A stretch of 32,367 bases of DNA, taken from NCBI GenBank assembly GCA_023137595.1, contig JAGLOZ010000043.1, positions 1 through 32,367 on the forward strand, in the 5' to 3' direction. The notes beneath the pieces were generated by a model. That model made no database searches, was not told where the DNA came from, and saw nothing but the letters and a program-made list of their open reading frames with translations. Positions within the stretch are counted from its first letter, which is position 1; every line of letters begins with the position of its first letter. Position numbers and translations under genes: made by a program. Positions 23,945-31,647 of the stretch are shown piece after piece. The stretch is from Minisyncoccota bacterium. GTDB lineage: Bacteria > Patescibacteriota > Minisyncoccia > JAHIHE01 > JAGLIN01.

Positions 23945-24239
23945 CTTCTTTGTCTTTAGTTGATAAGCTTTTGGCCGCTTTTAATTTCAACGATCGGACA
24001 ATTTTTGCGAATCTTTCTTCATCGCGGCCTTGAATATCTTTGAGGAGTTTTTTTCTTTTAGCTACCATTTGCAGAAGTCCTCTTCTTGAGTGGTTGTCTT
24101 TTTTATTTGTTTTTAAATGCTCTGTAAGCTCTTTTATTCTTTCTGTAAGAATTGCGATCTGCACTTCGGAAGATCCGGTGTCGTCTTTATGCGCTCCATA
24201 TGTTTTCATTATTTTACCTTTTTTATCTTTTTTTATCAT
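23919..24239 (-). CDS. rpsO: 30S ribosomal protein S15
   Basis: The 106-aa protein binds 16S rRNA in the platform of the small subunit. Signature segments DDTGSSEVQIAILTERI, HLKTNKKDNHSRRGLLQM and KRKKLLKDIQGRDEERF are all present, with a Lys/Asp-rich tail of about 15 extra residues. The first ATG has poor Shine-Dalgarno but gives the usual distance to DTGS; the second ATG ten codons on has AAGG before it but would remove part of helix 1, so I keep the first. A NYN gene overlaps its 3' end. Confidence 0.97.
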   Translation of the reverse strand: MIKKDKKGKIMKTYGAHKDDTGSSEVQIAILTERIKELTEHLKTNKKDNHSRRGLLQMVAKRKKLLKDIQGRDEERFAKIVRSLKLKAAKSLSTKDKEDAKEDKKK

Positions 24240-24284
24240 CTTTTTGGTTATTATTATATTAAATTAATTATATTGTTGTATAGA

Positions 24285-24330
24285 AAATTTTTAATTTTTA
24301 AATTTTGTAATTTTATAAATAAATCCTAAT
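24285..24330. repeat. AT-rich intergenic repeat, copy C (reversed)
   Basis: On the minus strand it reads ATTTATAAAATTACAAAATT, as in copy A at 8679-8733. It lies about 46 bases upstream of rpsO. Confidence 0.55.
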
Positions 24331-24364
24331 GACTAAATTTTTAATTACGAGATACGAAGCATCT

Positions 24365-24500
24365 GTCATGCTGAACTTGTTTCAGCATCTTTAAGCTGCT
24401 ACGTCTAATTTGTATTTAATTCAATAAGCTAAAAGTCGGTGGTTGATGGACTAATCCAGTGAAATATCCTGCAGATTCTGAAACAAGCCCAGAATGACAC
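24365..24500. repeat. inverted repeat with GTCAT...TTCAG ends
   Basis: GTCATGCTGAACTTGTTTC at the left pairs loosely with GAAACAAGCCCAGAATGAC at the right. The ends resemble those at 16727-16933, so the two are probably copies of one element. It lies in the 598-base gap before the recombinase gene. Confidence 0.5.
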
Positions 24501-24562
24501 CATTCTGCCAACAAATTAGTAAACATCTACAGGAATAACAAGGCGCTATTTTTCAGAAATTA

Positions 24563-24591
24563 TATAAAATATAATAGCACAAAAAAGTCAA
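24563..24591 (-). promoter_or_regulatory. possible rpsO promoter
   Basis: On the minus strand TTGACT (24591-24586) and TTTATA (24568-24563) are 17 bases apart. It would give a leader of more than 300 bases that crosses the inverted repeat at 24365-24500. Confidence 0.3.
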
Positions 24592-24684
24592 ATAGACAAG
24601 CGGCGTATTATGTCGTAAAATGAAGTTATATCGCTCTATTGTTCTGTCGCTATATTGTTAAAACTATCAAAATAAAAAACCTTA

Positions 24685-24808
24685 GAGCAAGGCTTAAATA
24701 CTTGAAAATATGGATACGAGAGAGCCTTGCTTCCGTTCTTTTTGAGAAGAAGACCCTCAAGACCGTCCAGCACTTACTTTCTAAGTGCTAAGGGGATGAT
24801 GTGGACGG
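24685..24808 (+). ncRNA. candidate structured RNA before the recombinase gene
   Basis: Two stems are clear: AGCAAGGCT with AGCCTTGCT (24686-24694/24723-24731), and a nested pair CCGTCC/GGACGG (24763-24768/24803-24808) enclosing AGCACTTA/TAAGTGCT (24769-24776/24782-24789). CCCT at 24754-24757 could pair with AGGG at 24791-24794 as a pseudoknot. It ends 29 bases before the ATG at 24838. It matches no RNA class I recognise, and could be a leader or a free RNA. Confidence 0.4.
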
Positions 24809-24837
24809 TAATAAAATACTAGCCTAATAACTAAAAT

Positions 24838-25779
24838 ATGTCAATAGATAAGATAAAAAACTTGAAAACCGAATTTCTTGAGTATCTGGAGATCGAAAAG
24901 AATAGATCTCAGCTGACGATCAGAAATTATGATCATTATTTGGATCGGTTTTTGGATTGGGCGATGGTAAGAAGTCCGGAAGATATAACAAGCGATTTAG
25001 TGAGAAAATTTAGATTATATCTCAATAGGTATAAGGACGATAAAGGCAGAAATTTGAAAAAAGTAACGCAGGATTATTATGTGATCGCTCTGCGAGGGTT
25101 TTTGAAATATTTAGCGAAACAAGACATTAAAACATTGGCAAGCGAGAAGGTGGAGCTTGGCAAAAGCGAAGATAGAGAAGTTGAATTTTTGGAATTAGAG
25201 GAAGTGCAAAGGCTTGTTTCTGCTGCTCGTGGAAACAAGATCTCTGATTTGCGCGACAGAGCGACTCTGGAGCTGCTTTTTTCAACAGGACTTCGCGTCT
25301 CAGAATTGTCTAGTCTTGACAGAGACAGTATTAATTTTAAAAGCGGTGAATTTTCTATTCGGGGAAAAGGAGGGAAAATACGCCTTGTTTTCATTTCCGA
25401 TTCAGCAAAAAATGCTATAATAAATTATATCAAAAAAAGAAAGGATATTGATCCAGCGTTGTTTGTTAATATAAAAAAGATCAAAAGCGGAAAAAAAATA
25501 GTAGGAAACGAAAAACCTTGTTCTTTACGATTAACGCCAAGAAGTATTCAAAGAATTGTCAAAAAATATGCTATAAAGGCCGGAATTGTAAAAAAAGTAA
25601 CTCCACACACGTTGCGTCATAGTTTTGCTACTGACTTGCTCCAGAATGGAGCCGATATTCGCTCCGTGCAATCAATGCTTGGACATTCCAGCATAACAAC
25701 AACCCAAATATATACACACATAACAAATCGTCATTTAAAAGATATACATAAAAAGTTTCATTCAAAAGAGAATAAATAA
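24838..25779 (+). CDS. tyrosine recombinase, XerC/XerD type
   Basis: The 313-aa DNA-breaking and -joining enzyme has an N-terminal SAM-like DNA-binding domain (about 8-95) and a catalytic domain with all residues in place: Arg153 (TGLRVSEL), Lys177/180 (RGKGGKIR), His257 and Arg260 (HTLRHSFA), His283 (LGHSS) and nucleophile Tyr292 (IYTHI). Length and sequence fit a chromosomal Xer enzyme for dimer resolution better than a phage integrase. The absence of cargo genes or an excisionase supports that. A tRNA gene follows 380 bases on, but no attachment-site duplication of it is visible. Confidence 0.93.
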   Translation: MSIDKIKNLKTEFLEYLEIEKNRSQLTIRNYDHYLDRFLDWAMVRSPEDITSDLVRKFRLYLNRYKDDKGRNLKKVTQDYYVIALRGFLKYLAKQDIKTLASEKVELGKSEDREVEFLELEEVQRLVSAARGNKISDLRDRATLELLFSTGLRVSELSSLDRDSINFKSGEFSIRGKGGKIRLVFISDSAKNAIINYIKKRKDIDPALFVNIKKIKSGKKIVGNEKPCSLRLTPRSIQRIVKKYAIKAGIVKKVTPHTLRHSFATDLLQNGADIRSVQSMLGHSSITTTQIYTHITNRHLKDIHKKFHSKENK

Positions 25780-25782
25780 TAA

Positions 25783-25945
25783 ATAGTATATAGTATTAAG
25801 TATTTAGTATTAAGAAAAAAATTAAAAAAGATACAAGGACACAAGAAACAAAAACCAAAAAATAACCAAACATCAAAACACAATAACCAAACTTCCGAGA
25901 ATTTGATTGTTGATCATTGAAATTTTTTTGGTTATTGTATTGTTA
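25783..25945. repeat. AT-rich repeats after the recombinase gene
   Basis: A TAGTATTAAGTAT tandem unit (25790-25815) is followed by an inverted pair, ACACAATAACCAAAC (about 25870) with TTTGGTTATTGTATTG (about 25929). TTGTTAGTTATTGG-type units continue at 26118-26157. No ORF is seen in 25780-26160. Confidence 0.55.
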
Positions 25946-26038
25946 GTTATTGAGATTTAGTTAGAAATTAGAGCAATCAAACTAAATAGAAATTTTATAT
26001 AATATTTGAATGTTAGTATGCTAAAATGATTTGAGCTA

Positions 26039-26067
26039 TTGATTTTTTGTGATAATTAGTCTATACT
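26039..26067 (+). promoter_or_regulatory. probable promoter of tRNA-Leu
   Basis: TTGATT at 26039-26044 and TATACT at 26062-26067, spacing 17, about 95 bases before the tRNA. Confidence 0.45.
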
Positions 26068-26160
26068 TTTGTAGTATATTATAGATGAATTACGGGCTTA
26101 AGAATAAATTAGATATTGTTAGTTATTGGTTGTTAGTTATCGGTTATTAGTTTTTAACAC

Positions 26161-26240
26161 GCAGGCGTGGCGGAATTGGCATACGCGCACGGCTTAGGAC
26201 CGTGTTCTTCGGAGTGTGGGTTCGACTCCCACCGCCTGCA
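26161..26240 (+). tRNA. tRNA-Leu (anticodon UAG)
   Basis: Acceptor stem GCAGGCG/CGCCTGC, D-arm with GGAATTGGCATACGC, anticodon stem CACGG/CCGTG with loop CTTAGGA, a short class II variable arm (TTCTTCGGAG) and T-arm GTGGGTTCGACTCCCAC. Discriminator A. CCA is not encoded, unlike in the tRNA-Ser gene of this window. It reads CUN codons. Confidence 0.95.
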
Positions 26241-26318
26241 CAGAGTCATTTTAACATACTAACATTTTAACATTTTAACAAACACTTCAGATGTCTAAAT
26301 ATGTTAAAATGTTAGAGT

Positions 26319-26430
26319 CTGTTCAAAAACTCTATCTGGTAGATTCAAACCCTCGCTTGAACCGTTTAGATGAGCTATTTCTGGCGCGAGAAAGGGCCCG
26401 CACCTACCCGAAAATAAACTTTTTAAACAG
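26319..26430. repeat. CCCTCGCT-type palindromic element, copy 3
   Basis: CTGTTCAAAAACTCTATCTG at the left and its partner ending CTTTTTAAACAG at the right are complementary; GGTAG/CTACC and CCCTCGC/GCGAGAAAGGG lie inside. Related to 16214-16315. It is flanked by TTAACAT/ATGTTAAAATG units that recur at 26247-26316 and 26436-26449. Confidence 0.6.
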
Positions 26431-26463
26431 GTTCTTAGTATGTTAAAATGTTTATATGTTTAC

Positions 26464-27777
26464 ATGAATTACCCAAATTATCGAAAACTGGAAGAATTTA
26501 TCAGTGTGATGATAATTATACTTTCCGGTTTCATCGTGACGGCTTTTTTTAAAATAAATCATGGCTGGACTTTCGCAAGTCTTGACGAAATGATTTGGCA
26601 TTATAGATCAAGTGTTTTTTGGGACAAGTTCTTAAGTTTTGATTTTTCAGGACTCATTCAATCGGCTCAGCCCGGGATAATGGTCTATTGGTTCACTGGT
26701 TTTATGATGAGGTTCATAGATTTTGATTTTAATGATGTTAACAGGCGTATCGCGGAGAAAGAGGCCGAGGGACTTGATTTCAATAGCGCTATAAATGCTA
26801 ATAATATAGCTGTATATGAAGTTTATGAGACTATAAGTTTTGCTTTTAATGTCCCGCTATTCTTGCTCATAACAGTTTTTTTTATATCCTTTTATTTTCT
26901 TTTGAAAAAATTGGGATTTAACAGAATTATTGCCTCTTTTTCTTTGTTGTTTCTTGTAACAAACATGTTCTTGCACTACTGGATCACTCCAAGTGACAAG
27001 ATGTTGAATATTTTTATAACCCTGAGTTTTTTATCAATTCTCGTTCATCTAACCGGGAAAGTCGATAAAAAATATTTAGTTTTATCGGCCGTTTTTGGAG
27101 CTTGGGCGGTACTTTCTAAATTATCCGCGCTGTTTATTCTGCCGTTTTATCTTTTTGTTCTTGTCTATTATAAATGGCCGCTTAGCAAAAAGAAAATAAA
27201 ATTAATATTTAAAGATTATTTTGTTTGGATATTTATATTTATTCTTACGAGTGTTATTTTTCTTCCGTCAATAATTACAAACCCCGAAGATGTCTATGGC
27301 TTGTTTTTCAGCTCAGAAAATATTTTTGAAGAAAATTATAACGCGGGAAGCTATGTTTCAAGAGTTGTATTTGATTACACGAAGCTGTTTTCTTTTATGG
27401 TTATTGGGTGCATGGCGCAATTTTCAATTTTGTCTTTGGTGGCGTATTTTTTTCTAAAATTTAATAAAAAATATAAAAATGTATTTAAAGATCTTCCTCA
27501 AAGGCATATCAAGGCAATAGGCGCTTATATAATATTGTTTGCTGTTATGGTTACTTTGATCAGCAAGAATCATGACATTAGATTGATGTCCCCTGTCTTT
27601 GTAATGTTAAATGTTATTTCAGCGATCGGACTATATGGAGCAGTTGAAGTTTTAGCGAAAGAAAGCGAGGTAAATGCTAAACTCAAATACTTTTTTTATG
27701 TAGCTATCTTTTTTATTACAATAATATTTCAAATATCGTATATTATATTTATCGCGCAACAAAACCTATTAGCGTAA
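26464..27777 (+). CDS. polytopic membrane glycosyltransferase-like protein (GT-C / GT39-like)
   Basis: The 437-aa protein (from ATG 26464) has about ten hydrophobic helices. After the first helix comes FASLDEMIWHYRSSVFWDKF with an acidic pair in the first external loop, as in GT-C glycosyltransferases that take lipid-linked sugars; QPGIMVYWFTGF and LLFLVTNMFLHYWITPSDKM follow, and KLSALFILPFY is typical of PMT/ArnT-like proteins. An upstream ATG at 26440 would add eight residues, but those codons lie in a TGTTAAAATG intergenic repeat, so I prefer 26464. It would transfer a sugar to a surface lipid or protein. Substrate unknown. Confidence 0.75.
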   Translation: MNYPNYRKLEEFISVMIIILSGFIVTAFFKINHGWTFASLDEMIWHYRSSVFWDKFLSFDFSGLIQSAQPGIMVYWFTGFMMRFIDFDFNDVNRRIAEKEAEGLDFNSAINANNIAVYEVYETISFAFNVPLFLLITVFFISFYFLLKKLGFNRIIASFSLLFLVTNMFLHYWITPSDKMLNIFITLSFLSILVHLTGKVDKKYLVLSAVFGAWAVLSKLSALFILPFYLFVLVYYKWPLSKKKIKLIFKDYFVWIFIFILTSVIFLPSIITNPEDVYGLFFSSENIFEENYNAGSYVSRVVFDYTKLFSFMVIGCMAQFSILSLVAYFFLKFNKKYKNVFKDLPQRHIKAIGAYIILFAVMVTLISKNHDIRLMSPVFVMLNVISAIGLYGAVEVLAKESEVNAKLKYFFYVAIFFITIIFQISYIIFIAQQNLLA

Positions 27778-27827
27778 GTTTTCGCGTGTGTTTTGATAGA
27801 TATATATTATGTTATTGTATTGTTACA

Positions 27828-28016
27828 TTGTTATTGCGAGGAAGCTGAACGAACAAAGTGAGAGAAAAGCTGACCTATTCGGCTATCGCTCAAGGCAGGC
27901 TCCGGTAATCCCGAAGCTAGATTCGTATAGCGTTATATTATAGTTATGCCGCGCGTAGTTACGGGATTGTTTCGTTACTCACTACGCTACCACTTCATTC
28001 ATTTCTTGTAATGACA
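27828..28016. mobile_element. MITE-like palindromic element, copy 2
   Basis: About 189 bp, reverse orientation relative to 10370-10556. Shared parts include TTATTGCGAGGA at the left, GTGAGAGAAAAGCTGACC, AATCCCGAAGCTAG and the core TCGTATAGCGTTATATTA. Ends are degenerate (CTGTCATTAC instead of TTGTCATTGC at the right). It ends 28 bases before ugd. Confidence 0.75.
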
Positions 28017-28043
28017 GGTTTTAGTATGTTAAAATGAATTTCT

Positions 28044-29336
28044 ATGAATATATCAATTTTTGGCACAGGATATGTAGGGCTTGTTACGGGAGTTTGTTTT
28101 TCTGAGCTTGGAAACAAAGTTGTTTGTTATGATATAGACGAAGAAAAAATAGAAAAGTTGAAAGAAGGTAGAATTCCCTTTTTTGAGCCTGAATTGGAAA
28201 ATTTAGTTAAAAAAAACATAAAAAAGAAAAGAATCTCTTTCACGCTAAGTCCGGAAAAAGCGGTTTTGAATAAAAAAGCGATATTTATAGCAGTCAGCAC
28301 TCCTCAGAAAAAAAACGGAGAAGCTAATTTGTCGCATATCAGGAAAGCCGCAAAAGAGATTGGAAAGAGTCTCAAGGGATACGCGATTATAATTAATAAA
28401 AGCACTGTTCCTGTTGGAACCGGATGTTTAGTTAGAAATATAATAAAAAAAGAATATAAGGGAGATTTTGACATAGCTTCAAATCCGGAATTTTTAAGAG
28501 AAGGAAGCGCGGTGTTTGATTTTATGAATCCGGAAAGAATTGTTGTTGGAACAGATTCCTTAAGATCAAAAGAGATGATAAAAGATCTTTACGAGCCGTT
28601 TTGTTGTCCTGTTGTGAATACGAAAATTGAAACTGCTGAAATGATAAAGTATGCGAGTAACGCGTTTTTGGCGACAAAAATATCTTTTATCAATGAAATT
28701 GCGAATGTTTGTGAAAGAGTCGGAGCAAATGTTGATGAAGTTGCTTATGCTATGGGATTGGATTCCAGGATAGGAAATAAATTTTTAGACGCTGGTATTG
28801 GATATGGAGGAAGCTGTTTTCCAAAAGATGTTCGAGCGCTTCATAATATCGCTTTGGATAATAATTATAAATTTAAGCTTTTGAGAGCCGTCGTCAAGGT
28901 TAATAATGATCAAAGACTGTCGTTGGTAGAAAAAACGGAGAAGTTACTGGGCAATTTAAAAAACAAAAAAATATGTGTTTGGGGGCTTTCTTTCAAGCCC
29001 AATACGGACGATACAAGAGATTCAGCGGCAATTGACATCATTAAGTTATTTGAAAAAAAAGGAGGCAAGGTAAATGCTTATGATCCAAAAACTGATAATG
29101 GAAAACTTCAACGAGATAATAAATTTAAGACCGTAAGTTTTTGTTCAGATCAATATGACGCGCTTAAAAATTGCCAGGTATTGATAATAGCTACAGAATG
29201 GGACGAATTTAAAAATGCGAATTTGAAAAGAATAAAAAATCTTCTGCAAGAACCAAATATTGTTGACGGAAGAAATATTTTTGATTTGAAAAAAATGAAA
29301 AAGATGGGATTTAATTACCTGAGTGTGGGACGATAG
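28044..29336 (+). CDS. ugd: UDP-glucose 6-dehydrogenase
   Basis: The 430-aa cytoplasmic enzyme oxidises UDP-glucose to UDP-glucuronate with two NAD+. The N-terminal Rossmann motif GTGYVGLVTG, VSTPQKKNGEA, STVPVGTG, the SNPEFLREGSAVFDF substrate loop, AEMIKYASNAFLATKISFINE and the catalytic cysteine in GGSCFPKDVRAL (residue 258) are all in place, and WGLSFKPNTDDTRDS starts the C-terminal domain. Length is normal. It provides glucuronate for the surface polysaccharide; glycosyltransferases follow on the same strand. UDP-N-acetyl-sugar dehydrogenases are relatives, but the motif set fits glucose better. Confidence 0.93.
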   Translation: MNISIFGTGYVGLVTGVCFSELGNKVVCYDIDEEKIEKLKEGRIPFFEPELENLVKKNIKKKRISFTLSPEKAVLNKKAIFIAVSTPQKKNGEANLSHIRKAAKEIGKSLKGYAIIINKSTVPVGTGCLVRNIIKKEYKGDFDIASNPEFLREGSAVFDFMNPERIVVGTDSLRSKEMIKDLYEPFCCPVVNTKIETAEMIKYASNAFLATKISFINEIANVCERVGANVDEVAYAMGLDSRIGNKFLDAGIGYGGSCFPKDVRALHNIALDNNYKFKLLRAVVKVNNDQRLSLVEKTEKLLGNLKNKKICVWGLSFKPNTDDTRDSAAIDIIKLFEKKGGKVNAYDPKTDNGKLQRDNKFKTVSFCSDQYDALKNCQVLIIATEWDEFKNANLKRIKNLLQEPNIVDGRNIFDLKKMKKMGFNYLSVGR

Positions 29337-29380
29337 CAATTTAAGGCATAGGAATTTCAATTCTCTCGCCTTGTCAGGGT

Positions 29381-29466
29381 GTAGGAACGAGGTATTGCCT
29401 CGTTCCTACTGACACTTAATAAACGGCGATGATACTGTAGAGACGCAGCTGTGCTGCGTCTCTACA
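29381..29466. repeat. two perfect palindromes between ugd and the GT2 gene
   Basis: GTAGGAACGAGG/CCTCGTTCCTAC (29381-29409, loop TATTG) and TGTAGAGACGCAGC/GCTGCGTCTCTACA (29436-29466, loop TGT). The second belongs to the same family as 3532-3558. Neither has a T-run, so termination is unlikely. Confidence 0.85.
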
Positions 29467-29505
29467 ATGCGCGCGCATGTGTTCGTAAAACTTAATTTAT
29501 TCAAT

Positions 29506-30453
29506 ATGAATCATAAAAAAGAAATATCTGTAGTCGTTCCGGCTTATAATGAAGCTGAAAATCTGCCATTATTACGTGATGAGATAGCTCGTGCTATGAA
29601 AAATATTACTGGTGATTATGAAATAATAATCGTAAATGACGGAAGCAGCGACAAAACACAGGAAGTTATTGAGAAGTTATTTCAGGACGACCATGATCAT
29701 ATTAAAGGCATTCAATTCAGGTCTAATTTTGGGAAAGCTTCAGCGCTAAAGGCTGGTTTTAGCGAAGCGCGCGGGAAAATTATTTTTACAATGGATGCTG
29801 ACCTTCAAGACGATCCAAAAGAAATTCCGCGTTTTATCGTAAAAATAAACGAGGGATATGACCTTGTTTCCGGCTGGAAGCAAAATCGTAAAGATTCGTT
29901 TGTAAAAAACACCAGTTCAAAATTTTTTAATTTTATCACTTCCTTGTTTTCCAGAGTCCAGCTTCATGATTTTAACTGCGGTTTTAAGGCATACAAAAGC
30001 GAAGTTGCCAAAGGCTTGGATCTATATGGGCAGCTTCATAGATATATTCCTGTTATAGCTAGAAATCAAGGATATAAGATAGCTGAGATCCCTATTCATC
30101 ACAGAAAAAGAAAGTTTGGAAGATCTAAATATGGTCCTGCAAGGTTTCTCAATGGTTTTCTTGATCTGCTTACAGTTATGATGCTGACAAAATATTTCAA
30201 AAGGCCGGCTCATTTTTTCGGAGGATTGGGTTCCGTGGCTTTGGCAATGGGTTTTTTCATAGGATTATATATTACTTATTTAAGATTGTTCACTGGATCC
30301 ATTCAAAGTCGTCTGCCTCTTTTTATCGCTGGAATTCTTCTTATAATGGTTGGTGTTCAGCTTATATCTCTGGGGTTGATCGGGGAAATGTTTGTTAAAA
30401 ACTATGCCAAAGAGGATGAATCGTTGAAGATCAAGAAAATTATTAAAAACTGA
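29506..30453 (+). CDS. GT2 glycosyltransferase, GtrB/ArnC/DPM1-like
   Basis: The 315-aa protein starts MNHKKEISVVVPAYNEAENL; an upstream ATG at 29467 would add 13 residues encoded right beside the palindrome, so 29506 is preferred. The GT-A fold shows IIVNDGSSDKT, the metal-binding FTMDADLQDDP (DxD), LVSGWKQNRKD and HDFNCGFKAYKS. Two C-terminal helices (about 235-255 and 270-295) anchor it to the membrane. This is the pattern of enzymes that load a sugar on undecaprenyl phosphate. Such lipid-linked sugars are the donors for GT-C enzymes such as the one at 26464, which makes a functional pair plausible. Confidence 0.88.
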   Translation: MNHKKEISVVVPAYNEAENLPLLRDEIARAMKNITGDYEIIIVNDGSSDKTQEVIEKLFQDDHDHIKGIQFRSNFGKASALKAGFSEARGKIIFTMDADLQDDPKEIPRFIVKINEGYDLVSGWKQNRKDSFVKNTSSKFFNFITSLFSRVQLHDFNCGFKAYKSEVAKGLDLYGQLHRYIPVIARNQGYKIAEIPIHHRKRKFGRSKYGPARFLNGFLDLLTVMMLTKYFKRPAHFFGGLGSVALAMGFFIGLYITYLRLFTGSIQSRLPLFIAGILLIMVGVQLISLGLIGEMFVKNYAKEDESLKIKKIIKN

Positions 30454-30457
30454 TATT

Positions 30458-31627
30458 ATGAAAGTTTGTTTTTTTGGAACATACGAAAAGAATTATCCCT
30501 CAAATCGTATAATAATAAAAGGATTAAAGAAAAATGGCATAGACATTGTTGAGTGCCATATTTCTTTGTGGGAAAAATATAGAAATAAGCATGGCAATTT
30601 TCTGAAACTATCTTCTATGTTCAAGCTGGCTGTCGGCTTGGTATCTGCTTACGCAAGGCTTTGTCTGATGTTTTTTTCTAAATGCAAAAATGTTGATGTG
30701 ATCGTTATCGGATATATCGGACAGTTGGATATTTTTTTTCTTAAAGCACTATTATTATTCAAAAAAAACAAACCTAAAATATTATTTGCTCCTCTTGTGT
30801 CTCTCTATGATACGGCAATTGCTGACAGAGGCCTTTCTGGTAAGAATAACTTGTTTGCTAAACTTCTATTCTATATTGATAAATCTTCTTTTAAAATGGC
30901 TGATCTGATCATTTTTGATACAAATGAGCATATAAATTATATAAGCAATTTATTTAATTTAAATAAAAGAAAATTTAAGAGAGTTTGGGTCGGAGCCGAT
31001 GAAGATGTTTTTTATCCAATGGAAATTAAATCATTGAAGGGAAATTTCAGAAATAATAAATTTCAAATTTTGTTTATCGGAAAATATATTCCTCTTCATG
31101 GGCTTGAATATATAATAAAGGCCGCGAAGCTTTTGGAGGATGAGGACGAAAATATCAGGATCAAGATGGTCGGAAACGGCCAGCTTTATAAAAAAATGAC
31201 TGACTTAAGCGAAAAACTGGGAATTAAAAACGTTGATTTTGTTGAGTGGATAGAGTATAATGACTTAGTGAAGGAGATCAATAAAGCTGATGTAATTTTA
31301 GGAATTTTTGGAGGTACGGATAAATCGTCAAGAGTTATTCCGAACAAGGTCTTTCAGGCAATTGCTTGCAGGAAAACTGTTATAACCGGAAATTCTTCCG
31401 CAATACAAGAACTATTTACAGACAAAGAAAATATATTGCTTTGCGGGAATAGAGATCCAGAATCATTAAAAAACGCGATTTTGGAAATAAAGAGAGACAA
31501 CGACTTAAGAAATAAAATAGCCAAAAACAGTTATTCTCTTTTTCAAAAAGATTTTAGTTCTGAAAAAATAGGAAGAATAGTCTCAGATATAATTATTGAT
31601 TTGAAAGTAATAACTGAAAGGCAATGA
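30458..31627 (+). CDS. GT4-family glycosyltransferase
   Basis: The 389-aa GT-B enzyme begins MKVCFFGTYEKNYPSNRIII, four bases after the GT2 stop, so it is co-transcribed. The N-terminal half is less conserved and contains VIVIGYIGQ. The C-terminal half holds FIGKYIPLHGLEYIIKAAKLL, KMVGNGQLYKKM, VDFVEWIEYNDLVKEINKADVILG and PNKVFQAIACRKTVIT, a usual GT4 donor-binding set. Donor and acceptor unknown. It probably adds a sugar to the surface polysaccharide. Confidence 0.88.
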   Translation: MKVCFFGTYEKNYPSNRIIIKGLKKNGIDIVECHISLWEKYRNKHGNFLKLSSMFKLAVGLVSAYARLCLMFFSKCKNVDVIVIGYIGQLDIFFLKALLLFKKNKPKILFAPLVSLYDTAIADRGLSGKNNLFAKLLFYIDKSSFKMADLIIFDTNEHINYISNLFNLNKRKFKRVWVGADEDVFYPMEIKSLKGNFRNNKFQILFIGKYIPLHGLEYIIKAAKLLEDEDENIRIKMVGNGQLYKKMTDLSEKLGIKNVDFVEWIEYNDLVKEINKADVILGIFGGTDKSSRVIPNKVFQAIACRKTVITGNSSAIQELFTDKENILLCGNRDPESLKNAILEIKRDNDLRNKIAKNSYSLFQKDFSSEKIGRIVSDIIIDLKVITERQ

Positions 31628-31647
31628 CAGGCAAATAAAACATAACA

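Noticed and set aside
24595-24625. dif-like site beside the Xer gene
   Set aside because: GTATTATGTCGTAAAAT resembles a right dif arm, but no complementary left arm is present.
25783-26157. Origin-like AT-rich region
   Set aside because: Repeats are of the same TTGTTA/TTGGTT types found in several gaps; no DnaA-box cluster or dnaA/dnaN genes.
24838-26240. Integrative element with recombinase and tRNA-Leu target
   Set aside because: No direct repeat of the tRNA 3' end is visible nearby, no cargo genes lie between, and the recombinase resembles chromosomal Xer enzymes.
26440-26463. Upstream start of the GT-C-like protein
   Set aside because: Those codons are part of a TATGTTAAAATG intergenic repeat unit, so the frame there is probably accidental.
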